DNA from: Coprobacillus sp. CAG:698
GTDB taxonomy: Bacteria; Bacillota_I; Bacilli_A; ML615J-28; CAG-698
Length of the DNA: 64,000 bases
Assembly: GCA_000431235.1 (NCBI GenBank)
Contig: HF988719.1
Coordinates: forward strand, 73,885 to 137,884
Reading direction: 5' to 3'
Positions 1-9,271 of this stretch are shown in pieces. A program made the translations under genes and the position numbers. Under the pieces are notes generated by a model that had not been told where the DNA came from, made no database searches, and saw nothing but the letters and a program-made list of their open reading frames with translations. The stretch's first letter is position 1, and every line of letters starts with the position of its first letter.

Positions 1-2
1 TT

Positions 3-1877
3 TCTGAAGAGAACAATGAACGATATAGTAGATTTATAACGATAGGAGCAACAAATGTTTCTAAAAAATTATGGGAAATTTTATCTTCTAAAGATAAAGA
101 TGGATACAAAGTAAATGTTAACTATGATAATATAAACCTATCTTATTCGTTTGAAAGTTGGGAAAGAATAGTTCTTCCGAAAATTACTAAGGATGGATTA
201 ACTCTTGTTTGTTATGAAGAAAATGGACAGGTTATTGATTACTTTGTTAAAAGAAATTATGAACTAAAACCAGTATGGGGAGAGTATGAATTTATAAACG
301 ACACTGATATCTTTGATATGCCAGATGATAAGTATTTAGTTTATTTTATGAAAAATGATTGCCCATATTGTGAAGGGATTAAACAAAGTGTTTTAAAATA
401 TATCTATAAAAGTAGTAAAGAGCTTTATAAAGGAACACGAAAACTTTATGTGGTGAATTTAAAAAATGATAAATACACCTCTACTATATATAAGACATTT
501 AATGGTTCAACCCTTCATGTTGATAATGCAACAACTATCGATGATCTTTATATCGCCCAAACGCCAACATTAATTGAAATAAACAAAAAAGTTGCTTCAT
601 TAAGTGCTGATTCTTCTTCGAGTGTTGTTGAGGCATTAGAAAATTATTTGGTTGTTGATGGAAAAGAAGGCGATACGCAATTATATGAAATTTCGTTTGA
701 AATAGAGACTAAAGTTCTGTTTGAGGGAGTATATGTAGATTCTTTACCAACTATCAAATTGCATAAGTGGCAAACATTAGATAAACTTCCTGAGATTAGC
801 ATGGATGGCTTTTATCTTTTAGGATGGTTACTAGGAGAAGAAACTATTACAAGTATAAATGGACAAAACGCTATTTTAAAGCCTTTGTGGGCTAGTAGCA
901 AGTATTATGAGGAAATCGAAGACACACAGATATTTAATCAAAAAGAGAATAGATATTTTGTCTATTTTATGAAAGATGGTTGTACGTATTGTGAGAAAGC
1001 AAAACCAAAAATTTTGGAATATGCTAGTAAAGCAAATACTGATAAATATAAAAATTCCCCTAAAGTATATGTTGTCAATTTAAAGAAAAATGGTAAAGCC
1101 TCAAAGATTTTAAGAGAATATAAAGATAACGATAGTGGCACATTCGTTGATGGGGCAAAAAAATGGGATGAACTGTATATACCTTCAACACCTACTTTGA
1201 TAGAAATATCAGGTACAAATCCTACTGCTAAACTAGCAGCAATTGGAACAACAAATGTTGTAAATATATTAAATAGCAATCTAACAACTTCATCAACAGA
1301 AATTGGTGAAAAACAAAGTTATACAATCAATATTGATTTAGATTATGAAAATAAAAAAATTTCAATTAAATTCTTTAATCCAACAAATATTGTCTTGCCA
1401 AAATTTGATAGAGATGGATACGTTTATGCATATCTAATGGAAAATGATGTAGAAGTTACGGCCTTTGAAAAGAGGAATTACAATCTAAAAGTTAAGTGGA
1501 TAAAAATTACTGATTATAAGAGTCTAAATCAAGATGAAGTCTTTAATGGAACAGAAGACAGTTATTATATTTTGTTTGTGAAAGAAGATACTAAAGATTT
1601 TGATGAAATAATTAAAAAAGTAATCAAAGCACAATATCAAAAAAAGATTCCTATATATGTCATTGATGCGACGAAAGCGACATATGCAAGAGCGTATATA
1701 GGTTCGGATGGGGAAGGATATAATAACAAGTTTTATGTAAGCAAATCTAGGAGCTTGGAAGATTTGTATATTTATGCAACCCCATGTATTATTAAAATAA
1801 ATAAAGGTGAAATCAATCAAATTATAGCCACTTTTTCAAAGAATGTCTCTTCAACGTTGGATAAATTTATTGAGTAG
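3..1877 (+). CDS. Tandem thioredoxin-like / InlB-B-repeat protein (N-terminus outside window)
   Basis: The frame is open from base 3 to the TAG at 1877, so 624 residues are visible and the start lies upstream. It is built from units of about 205 residues: a thioredoxin-like domain of about 115 residues and a beta-rich domain of about 75 residues resembling InlB-B (Flg_new) repeats, ending in LKPLW or similar. Two thioredoxin domains carry CxxC (CPYC at about base 361, CTYC at about 982) and a later Thr-Pro typical of the cis-proline loop (QTPTLIEI, STPTLIEI). The third (about 1560-1870) lacks the cysteines but keeps ATP at the loop. The first 90 bases are the tail of a further thioredoxin unit. 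An extracytoplasmic disulfide role is inferred from the family; the signal peptide is not visible. The last Big2 lipoprotein in the window (63460) has the same InlB-B module. Confidence 0.72.
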   Translation, partial: SEENNERYSRFITIGATNVSKKLWEILSSKDKDGYKVNVNYDNINLSYSFESWERIVLPKITKDGLTLVCYEENGQVIDYFVKRNYELKPVWGEYEFINDTDIFDMPDDKYLVYFMKNDCPYCEGIKQSVLKYIYKSSKELYKGTRKLYVVNLKNDKYTSTIYKTFNGSTLHVDNATTIDDLYIAQTPTLIEINKKVASLSADSSSSVVEALENYLVVDGKEGDTQLYEISFEIETKVLFEGVYVDSLPTIKLHKWQTLDKLPEISMDGFYLLGWLLGEETITSINGQNAILKPLWASSKYYEEIEDTQIFNQKENRYFVYFMKDGCTYCEKAKPKILEYASKANTDKYKNSPKVYVVNLKKNGKASKILREYKDNDSGTFVDGAKKWDELYIPSTPTLIEISGTNPTAKLAAIGTTNVVNILNSNLTTSSTEIGEKQSYTINIDLDYENKKISIKFFNPTNIVLPKFDRDGYVYAYLMENDVEVTAFEKRNYNLKVKWIKITDYKSLNQDEVFNGTEDSYYILFVKEDTKDFDEIIKKVIKAQYQKKIPIYVIDATKATYARAYIGSDGEGYNNKFYVSKSRSLEDLYIYATPCIIKINKGEINQIIATFSKNVSSTLDKFIE

Positions 1878-1898
1878 TAAATAAAAAATAAAAAAAGA

Positions 1899-1927
1899 TT
1901 AACAAAAAAAATAATATATGATATAAT
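1899..1927 (+). promoter_or_regulatory. SigA-type promoter of the Big2 lipoprotein gene
   Basis: TTAACA at 1899-1904, a 17-base spacer, then TATAAT at 1922-1927 preceded by TGA (extended -10). No terminator is visible after the preceding gene, so read-through is also possible. Confidence 0.7.
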
Positions 1928-1943
1928 TGTATATATGCTTTAG

Positions 1944-1971
1944 AAAGGAGCTGCATTTTGCAGAGTAGTTT
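1944..1971 (+). promoter_or_regulatory. Unusually distant SD with an intervening mini-hairpin
   Basis: The SD AAAGGAG (1944-1950) is 21 bases from the ATG at 1972. The gap starts with CTGCA-TTT-TGCAG (1951-1963), a perfect 5-bp hairpin with a 3-base loop, followed by 8 bases. If folded, the effective SD-ATG spacing becomes about 8. No alternative start fits: the in-frame CTG at 1951 runs into TAG. Confidence 0.6.
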
Positions 1972-3072
1972 ATGAAAAAGATAATAAGTTTTTTAACTGT
2001 TTTAATAGTTATTATGTTAGTTGGTTGTGCGACAACTTCTACAACTGATACTTTTAGATTTCAAGTGAGTGAATTAAAACTAAATGTCGGTGAGACAAAG
2101 AAACTTGATTTAATTATGGGTGACTTTTCAAAAAGCGAAGAAATAGTTGCTGAACAAGTTGATAAACAAGCTGAATCGGGTAGTGTTAGAGTAATAAGCG
2201 CTGCTAATGGTGTTATCGAAATTGAAGCTACAAAAGTTGGAAAAGTACGTTTCCAAGCTTATATAAAAAATAAAACAAATGTTAAAGATACAATAACTAT
2301 AACAATTGAAAATCCTAAAGTTAATATGATTAAAATAGGTTCAGACTCTGAAGACCCAGCTACTGGAAAAATTGAAGTATATATTGATGAAACTGTGACA
2401 TTAAAAGTAACTAGTACGCCAGAAATTGCAAATGCTGAATTTGTTTATGTATCAGGCAATGAAACAATAGCTAAGGTTGATTCTAATGGCGTTGTTACAG
2501 GAATGAACAAAGGCGTTACTAAAATATATGCTTACGAAAAAAATGATCCATCATTTAAAGCTGAAAAGGAAATCACAGTAAAATATGTTGATACTGCTAA
2601 AATTGAAACAGATAAAGAACAATACACATTAATAGCTGGTGAGACTTTACAAATCAAAGCAGTGGCCTATGATAAAAATGGCGAAACTCATGGTGTTGAA
2701 CAAACATTCCGTTATACATCTTCTAGCTCTCGTTTAAAAGTATCTAAAGAAGGTGTTGTGACTTGTGAAAAAAGCGGAACATACACTGTAACTATTTTAG
2801 GTGGTAGTATTAGAAAATCTGTTAAAGTTATTGTTGAATATCCTACAGAAATTAAAACTGATACAATAACAATTAATAAAACAACTGCAAAAGTTATATT
2901 TTCTAACATTTTCTATGTTCAAAATTTAACTGGTGAGCTAGTTGAAGAAAGCAATATCATTACTATTGACGGTGCAAAAACAGGATTTACAATTAATGGT
3001 ATTGGAACTTGTAAAGTAAGACTAACAAGCGGCGAATACACTAAAGTTGTTACTATTGTAATTGTTGAATAG
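1972..3072 (+). CDS. Big2-domain lipoprotein
   Basis: 366 residues. The N-terminus is a lipoprotein signal (MKKIISF, hydrophobic core, lipobox LVGC with Cys at about 19), so the mature protein should be anchored outside the membrane. The rest is a string of Ig-like domains. The middle one is clearly Big2 (group 2 bacterial Ig-like): NETIAKVDSNGVVTGMNKG then a turn and KEITV. Flanking domains are weaker relatives of the same fold. No catalytic domain is visible. Big2 domains occur in adhesins and surface enzymes of gut Firmicutes; binding or scaffolding is inferred. It has its own promoter and a strong terminator, so it is probably monocistronic. Confidence 0.8.
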   Translation: MKKIISFLTVLIVIMLVGCATTSTTDTFRFQVSELKLNVGETKKLDLIMGDFSKSEEIVAEQVDKQAESGSVRVISAANGVIEIEATKVGKVRFQAYIKNKTNVKDTITITIENPKVNMIKIGSDSEDPATGKIEVYIDETVTLKVTSTPEIANAEFVYVSGNETIAKVDSNGVVTGMNKGVTKIYAYEKNDPSFKAEKEITVKYVDTAKIETDKEQYTLIAGETLQIKAVAYDKNGETHGVEQTFRYTSSSSRLKVSKEGVVTCEKSGTYTVTILGGSIRKSVKVIVEYPTEIKTDTITINKTTAKVIFSNIFYVQNLTGELVEESNIITIDGAKTGFTINGIGTCKVRLTSGEYTKVVTIVIVE

Positions 3073-3077
3073 AATTT

Positions 3078-3108
3078 AATTAGGTAACTGTATAGTTACC
3101 TAATTTTT
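3078..3108 (+). terminator. Rho-independent terminator
   Basis: A perfect 12-bp inverted repeat, AATTAGGTAACT (3078-3089) and AGTTACCTAATT (3094-3105), with loop GTAT; a T run ends at 3108. It lies just after the Big2 lipoprotein stop. Confidence 0.9.
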
Positions 3109-3116
3109 AAAGAGAC

Positions 3117-3145
3117 TTTAAATTAATAAAAAGATATGATATAAT
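3117..3145 (+). promoter_or_regulatory. Promoter of mnmG-rsmG operon
   Basis: TATAAT at 3140-3145 with TGA just upstream (extended -10). The -35 is weak: TTTAAA at 3117-3122, spacer 17. Confidence 0.6.
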
Positions 3146-3179
3146 AGACATAAATTAAATTAGAAGAAGGTAAATAGAT

Positions 3180-5084
3180 ATGTACGATATAATTGTTATA
3201 GGTGGAGGCCATGCAGGTGTTGAAGCTGCATTAGCTTCAGCAAGACTAGGAAACAAGACATTAATGGTTTTAGGAAATATAAATCGTATTTCCAATATGC
3301 CATGTAATCCTTCAATTGGTGGTCCTGCAAAAGGAATATTAGTGCGTGAAATAGATGCGCTTGGTGGAGAAATGGGCAAAGCTGCCGATGCAACGTTATT
3401 ACAAATGAAAATGCTTAATAGTTCAAAGGGACCAGCAGTAAGAGCTTTAAGAGCTCAATCAGATAAAGTTAGATATCCAAGATATATGAGAAATGTATGT
3501 ATGAATACGGAAAATTTAAGTATTCTTGAAGCATTAGTTCGTGAACTAATAGTAAAAGAAAATACTGTTTGCGGGATAAAAACTGATAAAGAAGAAATTA
3601 TGTGTAAAGCTGTCATTATTGCTAGTGGAACATATCTTGATTCACGTGTTCTTGTAGGTCATTCCTTCTGGCAAAGTGGACCAGATAATGAGAAAACGAC
3701 TTCGGAATTATCAAAATCACTTAGAAGATTGGGCCTAGAACTAATCAGATTAAAAACAGGAACTCCTCCACGTTTAAAGAAAGATACTATTGATTATTCT
3801 AAAACCAAACTTGAACCTGGTGATAAAATAGAATATCATTTCAGTGATGAAACAGAAAGTATTTTGCCTTATGACAAACAAAAGCCATGTTATTTAACTC
3901 GTACAACAAAAGAAACACATCAAATAATTATGGATAATCTTGATAAATCAAGTATGTATGGAGGTATTGTTGAAGGTGTTGGCCCAAGATATTGCCCATC
4001 AATAGAAGATAAAGTTATGAGATTTAATACTAAAGAAAGTCATCAAGTATTCTTAGAACCTGAAAGCACAGAACCAGGAAGTGAAGAGTTTAATCAAATC
4101 TATCCTCAAGGTTTCTCAACATCTATGCCCCATGACGTTCAAGAAAAGATGATAAGAACTTTACCAGGATTAGAAAATGTAGTTATTTTAAAATATGCTT
4201 ATGCGATTGAATATGATGCGATAAATCCATTAGAGTTAAAAGCTAATTTGGAAACTAAAAAAATAAATAATTTGTTTTTTGCTGGCCAAGTTAATGGTAC
4301 TAGTGGATATGAAGAAGCTGCGTGTCAAGGATTAATGGCAGGTATTAATGCAAATCTAAAATTAAAAGGCAAAGAGCCATTAATTTTAAGAAGAGATGAA
4401 GCATATATAGGTGTTTTAATAGATGATTTAATAACCAAAGGTGTTAAAGATCCATATAGATTACTGACGTCACGTGCTGAATACAGGCTTTTATTAAGAC
4501 ATGATAATGCAAGCGAAAGATTAATAAAATATGGAAAAGAAGTCGGTTTAATTAGTGAAGAAAGATATAATAAATTCTTACTAAAAAGAGAGAAAATTGA
4601 TGGAATAAAGAATAAATTAAAAGAAATATATATCACACCTAAAAATGAATTCAATTCATATTTACTTGAAAATGGGAAATCAGTGATAAATGAAAAGGTT
4701 AATGCATATGATTTTCTAAAAAGACCTAATATAGATCTAGAAGATATTAGAACATTTTTAGGAATGGATTTAGAAAAGGTTTTTGGAAAAGCTATAACAG
4801 AAGATTTAATTGTTGATCAATTATTGATAGAAATTAAATATGAAGGTTATATCATAAAAGAATATCGAGAAGCTAGTAAATTAAAACAAATGGAATCGAG
4901 AAAAATACCAGAAGATATAAAGTATGAGGATGTTCCTAATGTTGCTAAAGAAGCAATTGAAAAATTAAATAAAGTAAGACCAAGCACGCTTGCTCAAGCA
5001 AGTAGAATAAGTGGAGTTAATCCGAGTGATATAACAATGATACTTTTATATTTAGAAAGTAGAAAAAGACATGAAAATAAGTGA
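3180..5084 (+). CDS. mnmG: tRNA uridine-34 carboxymethylaminomethyl enzyme, MnmG
   Basis: 634 residues, the usual length for MnmG (GidA). With MnmE it installs the carboxymethylaminomethyl group at C5 of wobble uridine 34 in several tRNAs, using FAD. Visible marks are the N-terminal dinucleotide fold IIVIGGGHAGVEAALASAR, the family motif PCNPSIGG at about residue 40, and the FAD-contacting stretch FAGQVNGTSGYEEAA at about residue 362. The helical C-terminal domain that binds MnmE and tRNA is complete. The start has SD AGAAGG. The 3' end overlaps rsmG by 14 bases, the common mnmG-rsmG pairing; mnmE is not in the window. Confidence 0.97.
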   Translation: MYDIIVIGGGHAGVEAALASARLGNKTLMVLGNINRISNMPCNPSIGGPAKGILVREIDALGGEMGKAADATLLQMKMLNSSKGPAVRALRAQSDKVRYPRYMRNVCMNTENLSILEALVRELIVKENTVCGIKTDKEEIMCKAVIIASGTYLDSRVLVGHSFWQSGPDNEKTTSELSKSLRRLGLELIRLKTGTPPRLKKDTIDYSKTKLEPGDKIEYHFSDETESILPYDKQKPCYLTRTTKETHQIIMDNLDKSSMYGGIVEGVGPRYCPSIEDKVMRFNTKESHQVFLEPESTEPGSEEFNQIYPQGFSTSMPHDVQEKMIRTLPGLENVVILKYAYAIEYDAINPLELKANLETKKINNLFFAGQVNGTSGYEEAACQGLMAGINANLKLKGKEPLILRRDEAYIGVLIDDLITKGVKDPYRLLTSRAEYRLLLRHDNASERLIKYGKEVGLISEERYNKFLLKREKIDGIKNKLKEIYITPKNEFNSYLLENGKSVINEKVNAYDFLKRPNIDLEDIRTFLGMDLEKVFGKAITEDLIVDQLLIEIKYEGYIIKEYREASKLKQMESRKIPEDIKYEDVPNVAKEAIEKLNKVRPSTLAQASRISGVNPSDITMILLYLESRKRHENK

Positions 5085-5748
5085 TTTAATAAATGAAAAT
5101 TTTGATAAGTTTCAATTATACTATAAGTTTTTAATAACTGAAAACGGAAAATATAATCTTACAGCAATAACAATTGAAAATGAAGTTTTTATAAAACATT
5201 TTGAAGACTCTCTTGTATTAGAAAATGCATTAAACAAAGATTTAAATGGTTTAAGCTTATTAGACGTAGGTAGTGGAGCAGGATTTCCATCTATACCACT
5301 AAAAATATGTTATCCTAATCTTGATGTAACAATAATTGAACCAACTTCCAAAAGAGTTAATTTTATGAATGAAGTCATAAAATTGTTAGGTTTAAAGAAA
5401 ATAAGAGTTATTTGTGGAAGAGCAGAAGACTTAGCAAGAGAAGACGAAGAAAACTATGATATAGTTTGTGCTCGTGCTGTAGCAAATCTACCAGTATTAT
5501 TAGAACTTTTATCAAGATTCTGTAAAGTGTCAGGTTATGTGTGCGCATACAAAGGCGACAAGGGATATGCAGAACTTAAGGAAAGTAAAAATGCCCTTAA
5601 TGAGCTGAAATTAGAAATAAACAAAGTGTATGAATATGAGTTAAGCGAAAATCTTGGTACAAGAGAAATTATTGTTCTTCAAAAGAAAAATCATACACCA
5701 AACAAATATCCAAGAAGGTATTCAGAGATAAAGAAAAATCCTCTATAA
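5071..5748 (+). CDS. rsmG: 16S rRNA (guanine-527-N7)-methyltransferase RsmG
   Basis: 225 residues. SAM-dependent methyltransferase that makes m7G527 in 16S rRNA. The N-terminal part has the family pattern YNLTAIT (about residues 28-34). The SAM-binding loop is LLDVGSGAGFPSIPLKI (about 63-79), followed by the acidic residue after strand 2 (IIEP). The start lies inside the end of mnmG, so the two are translationally coupled. The next gene, parA, follows after 12 bases, matching the conserved mnmG-rsmG-parA neighbourhood found near many replication origins. Confidence 0.96.
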   Translation: MKISDLINENFDKFQLYYKFLITENGKYNLTAITIENEVFIKHFEDSLVLENALNKDLNGLSLLDVGSGAGFPSIPLKICYPNLDVTIIEPTSKRVNFMNEVIKLLGLKKIRVICGRAEDLAREDEENYDIVCARAVANLPVLLELLSRFCKVSGYVCAYKGDKGYAELKESKNALNELKLEINKVYEYELSENLGTREIIVLQKKNHTPNKYPRRYSEIKKNPL

Positions 5749-5760
5749 AGGAGAACTATT

Positions 5761-6543
5761 ATGGGAAAAATAATTGCTATATCTAATTGCAAAGGTGGAG
5801 TAGGAAAATCTACAGTGGCCGTAAATTTAGCTTCTGCTCTCGCTAAAGAGGGTATGAGTGTGATTGTTATAGATTTAGATGAAAAAGCCAACACAACGCA
5901 AAGTTTAGGCGTAAATCGCGAATTTATAGCCTTTTCTTCGAACGATTTGCTTTTGGATACAAAAAGGCCATTAGATTGCATATTAAAAACACATTATGAT
6001 AATTTAGACCTAGTTCCAGCGTGTTTAACAGAGCCAAGAATTGAAACGCAAATAAATGCAAATGAAAAAGACAAATTTAAATTATCATCAAACATTAAAG
6101 TTATTAGTAATAAATATGATTATGTATTAATAGATTGTCCATCACTCTCTGGGACAGTTGTAGAGAGTGCTTTATATGCTTCTGATTCTGTAATCATTCC
6201 TGTAGAATGTGAATATTATGCATATGATGCATTAACAAGTATGATTAATTTAATAAATAATATCCAGAAAAATAAAAAGAAAAAGAAAACTAATTTATTA
6301 ATTGAAGGAATACTTATAAACAAGTTAGATAACAGAAATCTATTTGCATATAAGATGGTAGAACAAATACAAAACGAATTTCCTGGCAAAACATTTAACA
6401 CCATAATAGGTCGTTCAAGTCATATTGAAGCTTCACAATTTTCTCAAAAAAGTGTTATAGATTATGCAATTAATTGCCGTGGAAGTAAAGATTATCGTGA
6501 ATTAGCAAAAGAAATAATTCGTAAAAATGAGGTAAAACAATGA
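5761..6543 (+). CDS. soj: ParA/Soj-family ATPase without a ParB partner here
   Basis: 260 residues. Deviant Walker A motif CKGGVGKST at residues 10-18, Walker A-prime VIDLDEKANTTQSLG, and Walker B-like VLIDCPS at about 125. These are typical of ParA/Soj proteins, which bind DNA non-specifically as ATP dimers and segregate chromosomes together with ParB and parS. The SD AAAGGAG is 5 bases upstream. The surprise is what follows: the stop overlaps a mechanosensitive channel gene (ATGA), where parB normally sits; no noc or parB is present. An insertion of basic residues (NIQKNKKKKKTN, about 162-173) is notable. ParB may be elsewhere, or the protein may have another partner. Confidence 0.9.
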   Translation: MGKIIAISNCKGGVGKSTVAVNLASALAKEGMSVIVIDLDEKANTTQSLGVNREFIAFSSNDLLLDTKRPLDCILKTHYDNLDLVPACLTEPRIETQINANEKDKFKLSSNIKVISNKYDYVLIDCPSLSGTVVESALYASDSVIIPVECEYYAYDALTSMINLINNIQKNKKKKKTNLLIEGILINKLDNRNLFAYKMVEQIQNEFPGKTFNTIIGRSSHIEASQFSQKSVIDYAINCRGSKDYRELAKEIIRKNEVKQ

Positions 6544-7334
6544 TTTTAAGCACTATCTTCGAAAATATAGGAAGTTTCTTTAAAAATAATGCTTCTTCTT
6601 TGATTGCTACAATTTGCATAATCATTTCTCTTTTACTTGTTTATTTATTAAGTAAAATATTTCTAAATAGATATAAAAAGAAACATGAGAACAAAAATAA
6701 GAATGCTTGTTTGCTTGCTAATACAATAATGAAATGTTTATTTTATATTTTAATTCTTCTAACAATAATAATAGTTCTTTATGTTTGGGGAGTTAATGTA
6801 ATAGCGATTTTAATTGGTATTTCGATAATATTAGTAGCATTTCTATTTGGAGCACATAAACTAATATATGATCTCATAAATGGAATGTGTATAATATTAG
6901 GTAATTATTATGAAGTTGATGATATTATTCAAATTGATGATTTTAAGGGCAAAGTAATAGAAATAACTCCAAGAATTACAAAAATAATTAACTGGAAAAA
7001 TGAGATTAGAATAATTAATAACGGAAAAATAACAACAGTTACAAATTACTCAAAAGCTCCATCAGTTAACTTAATAGAATTAGAAATTGCTAGAAATGAA
7101 GATGTTGATAAAGTAATAAGTTTATTTGAGGAATCGTTAGTACAAATAAAAGATAGCTTTAAACAAATAATTGAAGGACCATACGTTACTGGAATAACAA
7201 AAATAACAGAAAAAGGATATAAATTAGGAATAATAACTAAAACAGAACCCGAAAAACAATATGAAGTTGAAAGAGCATTATATAAATTCCTAAGAGATTT
7301 TATGATTGAAGAAGGCATAAAAACTCCAGAATAA
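6540..7334 (+). CDS. MscS-family mechanosensitive channel
   Basis: 264 residues. Three hydrophobic segments (about 15-40, 62-86, 87-110) precede a beta-domain (about 115-175), which fits the small MscS architecture: two outer helices and a pore-lining TM3 followed by the cytoplasmic beta domain. Family-typical features include FGAHKLIYDLINGMCIILGN at the end of TM3 and YYEVDDIIQIDDFKGKV after it. Such channels release solutes on hypo-osmotic shock. It overlaps the parA stop by four bases (ATGA) and precedes DUF951, an arrangement seen in other Firmicutes beside the chromosome partition genes. Confidence 0.9.
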   Translation: MILSTIFENIGSFFKNNASSLIATICIIISLLLVYLLSKIFLNRYKKKHENKNKNACLLANTIMKCLFYILILLTIIIVLYVWGVNVIAILIGISIILVAFLFGAHKLIYDLINGMCIILGNYYEVDDIIQIDDFKGKVIEITPRITKIINWKNEIRIINNGKITTVTNYSKAPSVNLIELEIARNEDVDKVISLFEESLVQIKDSFKQIIEGPYVTGITKITEKGYKLGIITKTEPEKQYEVERALYKFLRDFMIEEGIKTPE

Positions 7335-7347
7335 AAAAGGTGATAAA

Positions 7348-7542
7348 ATGATAACATATAATTATAACGAAGGCGATATCTTGGTCTTCAAAAAAGATCA
7401 TCCATGTGGAAGCAACACATGGAAAGTTTTAAAATATGGTGTAGACTGCAGGCTCGAGTGCACAGGATGTAATAGAGTTATAGTTCTATCAAGAGTTGAG
7501 ATATCTAAACGTATTAAGAAGGTTTTAAAAGAAAATGATTAA
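7348..7542 (+). CDS. DUF951 family protein
   Basis: 64 residues. Matches the DUF951 (YyzM-type) pattern: GDILVFKKDHPCGSNTWKV, then CRLECTGCNRVIVLSR. The HPCG cysteine and the CxxxCxxC cluster suggest metal binding, though the function is unknown. SD AAAAGGTGA precedes the ATG. In Firmicutes the family is usually encoded next to parAB and ychF, so its position after parA and mscS is the expected one. It overlaps the next gene by 8 bases. Confidence 0.9.
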   Translation: MITYNYNEGDILVFKKDHPCGSNTWKVLKYGVDCRLECTGCNRVIVLSRVEISKRIKKVLKEND

Positions 7543-9271
7543 AAGATTTATAAAATATTATAAACCACATCGTAAACTTTTATTTGTTGATTTATTATTT
7601 GCATGTTTAATATCAATAATAGATTTAGTCTTTCCAATGGTTACTAAAAATGTTTTAAAAGAATGTGAAACAAATCAAAACCTTCAGTTCTTACGTACTA
7701 TTCTTATTATAGGTTTGGTCTTATTAATATTCTATATCATTAGATTTATACTTTCATATTTTATAGGATATTACGGCCATGTAATGGGAATCAGACTTGA
7801 GACTGATATGAGAAGTGATCTTTTTAAGAAATATCAAGAACTAGACTATCAATATTTTGATGATAAAAAAACAGGAGAATTGATGTCAAACCTAACTACA
7901 CATTTGCATGATGTTTCGGAAATGAGTCATCATGCACCTGAAGATATTTTTATATCTGTTATTATGCTAGTAGGTAGTTTTGTATATCTATTTTTCTTTG
8001 CTAATCCATATTTAACACTAATTGTCTTTTCATTTTTAAGCATATTAATAATTTATTCAATTACAAGAAGAAAGAAAATGATGAAAGCTTTTAGAAATGC
8101 AAGAAATGCACAAAGTGAACTAAGTTCTCGAGTTGAAAGTTCAATTAGTGGAATTAGACTTACAAAGGCATTTAATAATATGGATTATGAAAAACAAAGA
8201 TTTGAACAAATAAATACTTTATATAAAGATGCCCGTTCAGGTGTATTTAAAGAAATAGGATTATTTGGCTCAGGAAATGATTTCTTTATCAACTTAACAA
8301 ATTTAGCTCTACTTGTTTTTGGAACCATATTTGTAATCAAAGGGTGGAATGTTACATATATAGATTTAACAACATATTTCTTATATATAAACTTTTTAAT
8401 TAAACCTATTTCTAGATTAACAAATTCAATGGAACAAATTCAACAAGGCTTTTCTGGAATTGAAAAATTCTATAATATAATGGATGAAGAAATAAAAATT
8501 AAAAATGATTATGGAATCATAAAAAATAATTTTGAAGGTGATATAGAATTTAAAGATGTTTGCTTTAGCTATTCACATAAAAAAGAAAAAGATGTTCTAA
8601 CAAATTTCAATTTACATATTGAAACTGGAGAAAAAATAGCTTTAGTTGGCGAAACTGGTGTCGGGAAAACAACGATTTCCAAACTTATTCCACGTTTTTA
8701 TGATGTTGATGAAGGTGAAATACTAGTTGATGGTATTAATGTAAAAGATTATAATCTAGACAATTTAAGAAATGCAATTGGACATGTAGAACAAGATGTG
8801 TTTGTTTTCTATGGAACTATAAAAGAAAATATTCTTTTTGGAAAGCCACAAGCGACAATGGATGAAATTATATCTGCTTCAAAAAAAGCACAAATCCATG
8901 ATTTTATAATGACTTTACCTAAAGGTTATGATACATTAACAGGTGAAAGAGGAGTCAAATTAAGTGGCGGTCAAAAACAAAGAATCGCAATAGCAAGACT
9001 TTTCTTAAAAAACCCTAAAATATTAATATTAGATGAGGCAACTTCTTCACTTGATAATATAACGGAAAAACAAATCCAACAAGCTTTTGATGAATTATCA
9101 CAAGGGAAAACAACGATAATAATAGCACATCGCCTCTCTACAATAAAAAATGCTGATGAAATAATAGTAATCTCTAAAGAAGGAATTATTGAAAGAGGTA
9201 AGCATGACGAACTAATAACTAAGAACGGCTATTATGCTAAACTTTATAATTCAATATCAGAAACATATTAA
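7535..9271 (+). CDS. ABC exporter half-transporter (fused membrane and ATPase domains)
   Basis: 578 residues, the standard length for a type IV (MsbA/BmrA-like) half-transporter that works as a dimer. The N-terminal ~300 residues hold six membrane segments. The C-terminal ATPase has Walker A GETGVGKTT (about 374-382), Q-loop HVEQDVF, signature LSGGQKQR, Walker B ILILDEATSSLD and the switch histidine in IIAHRLST. The substrate cannot be read from sequence; lipid or drug export is typical. It overlaps DUF951 and ends at a terminator, closing the mnmG operon. Confidence 0.93.
   Translation: MIKRFIKYYKPHRKLLFVDLLFACLISIIDLVFPMVTKNVLKECETNQNLQFLRTILIIGLVLLIFYIIRFILSYFIGYYGHVMGIRLETDMRSDLFKKYQELDYQYFDDKKTGELMSNLTTHLHDVSEMSHHAPEDIFISVIMLVGSFVYLFFFANPYLTLIVFSFLSILIIYSITRRKKMMKAFRNARNAQSELSSRVESSISGIRLTKAFNNMDYEKQRFEQINTLYKDARSGVFKEIGLFGSGNDFFINLTNLALLVFGTIFVIKGWNVTYIDLTTYFLYINFLIKPISRLTNSMEQIQQGFSGIEKFYNIMDEEIKIKNDYGIIKNNFEGDIEFKDVCFSYSHKKEKDVLTNFNLHIETGEKIALVGETGVGKTTISKLIPRFYDVDEGEILVDGINVKDYNLDNLRNAIGHVEQDVFVFYGTIKENILFGKPQATMDEIISASKKAQIHDFIMTLPKGYDTLTGERGVKLSGGQKQRIAIARLFLKNPKILILDEATSSLDNITEKQIQQAFDELSQGKTTIIIAHRLSTIKNADEIIVISKEGIIERGKHDELITKNGYYAKLYNSISETY

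Noticed and set aside
3180..6543. Replication origin near mnmG-rsmG-parA
   Set aside because: No dnaA gene and no cluster of TTATCCACA-type boxes was seen.
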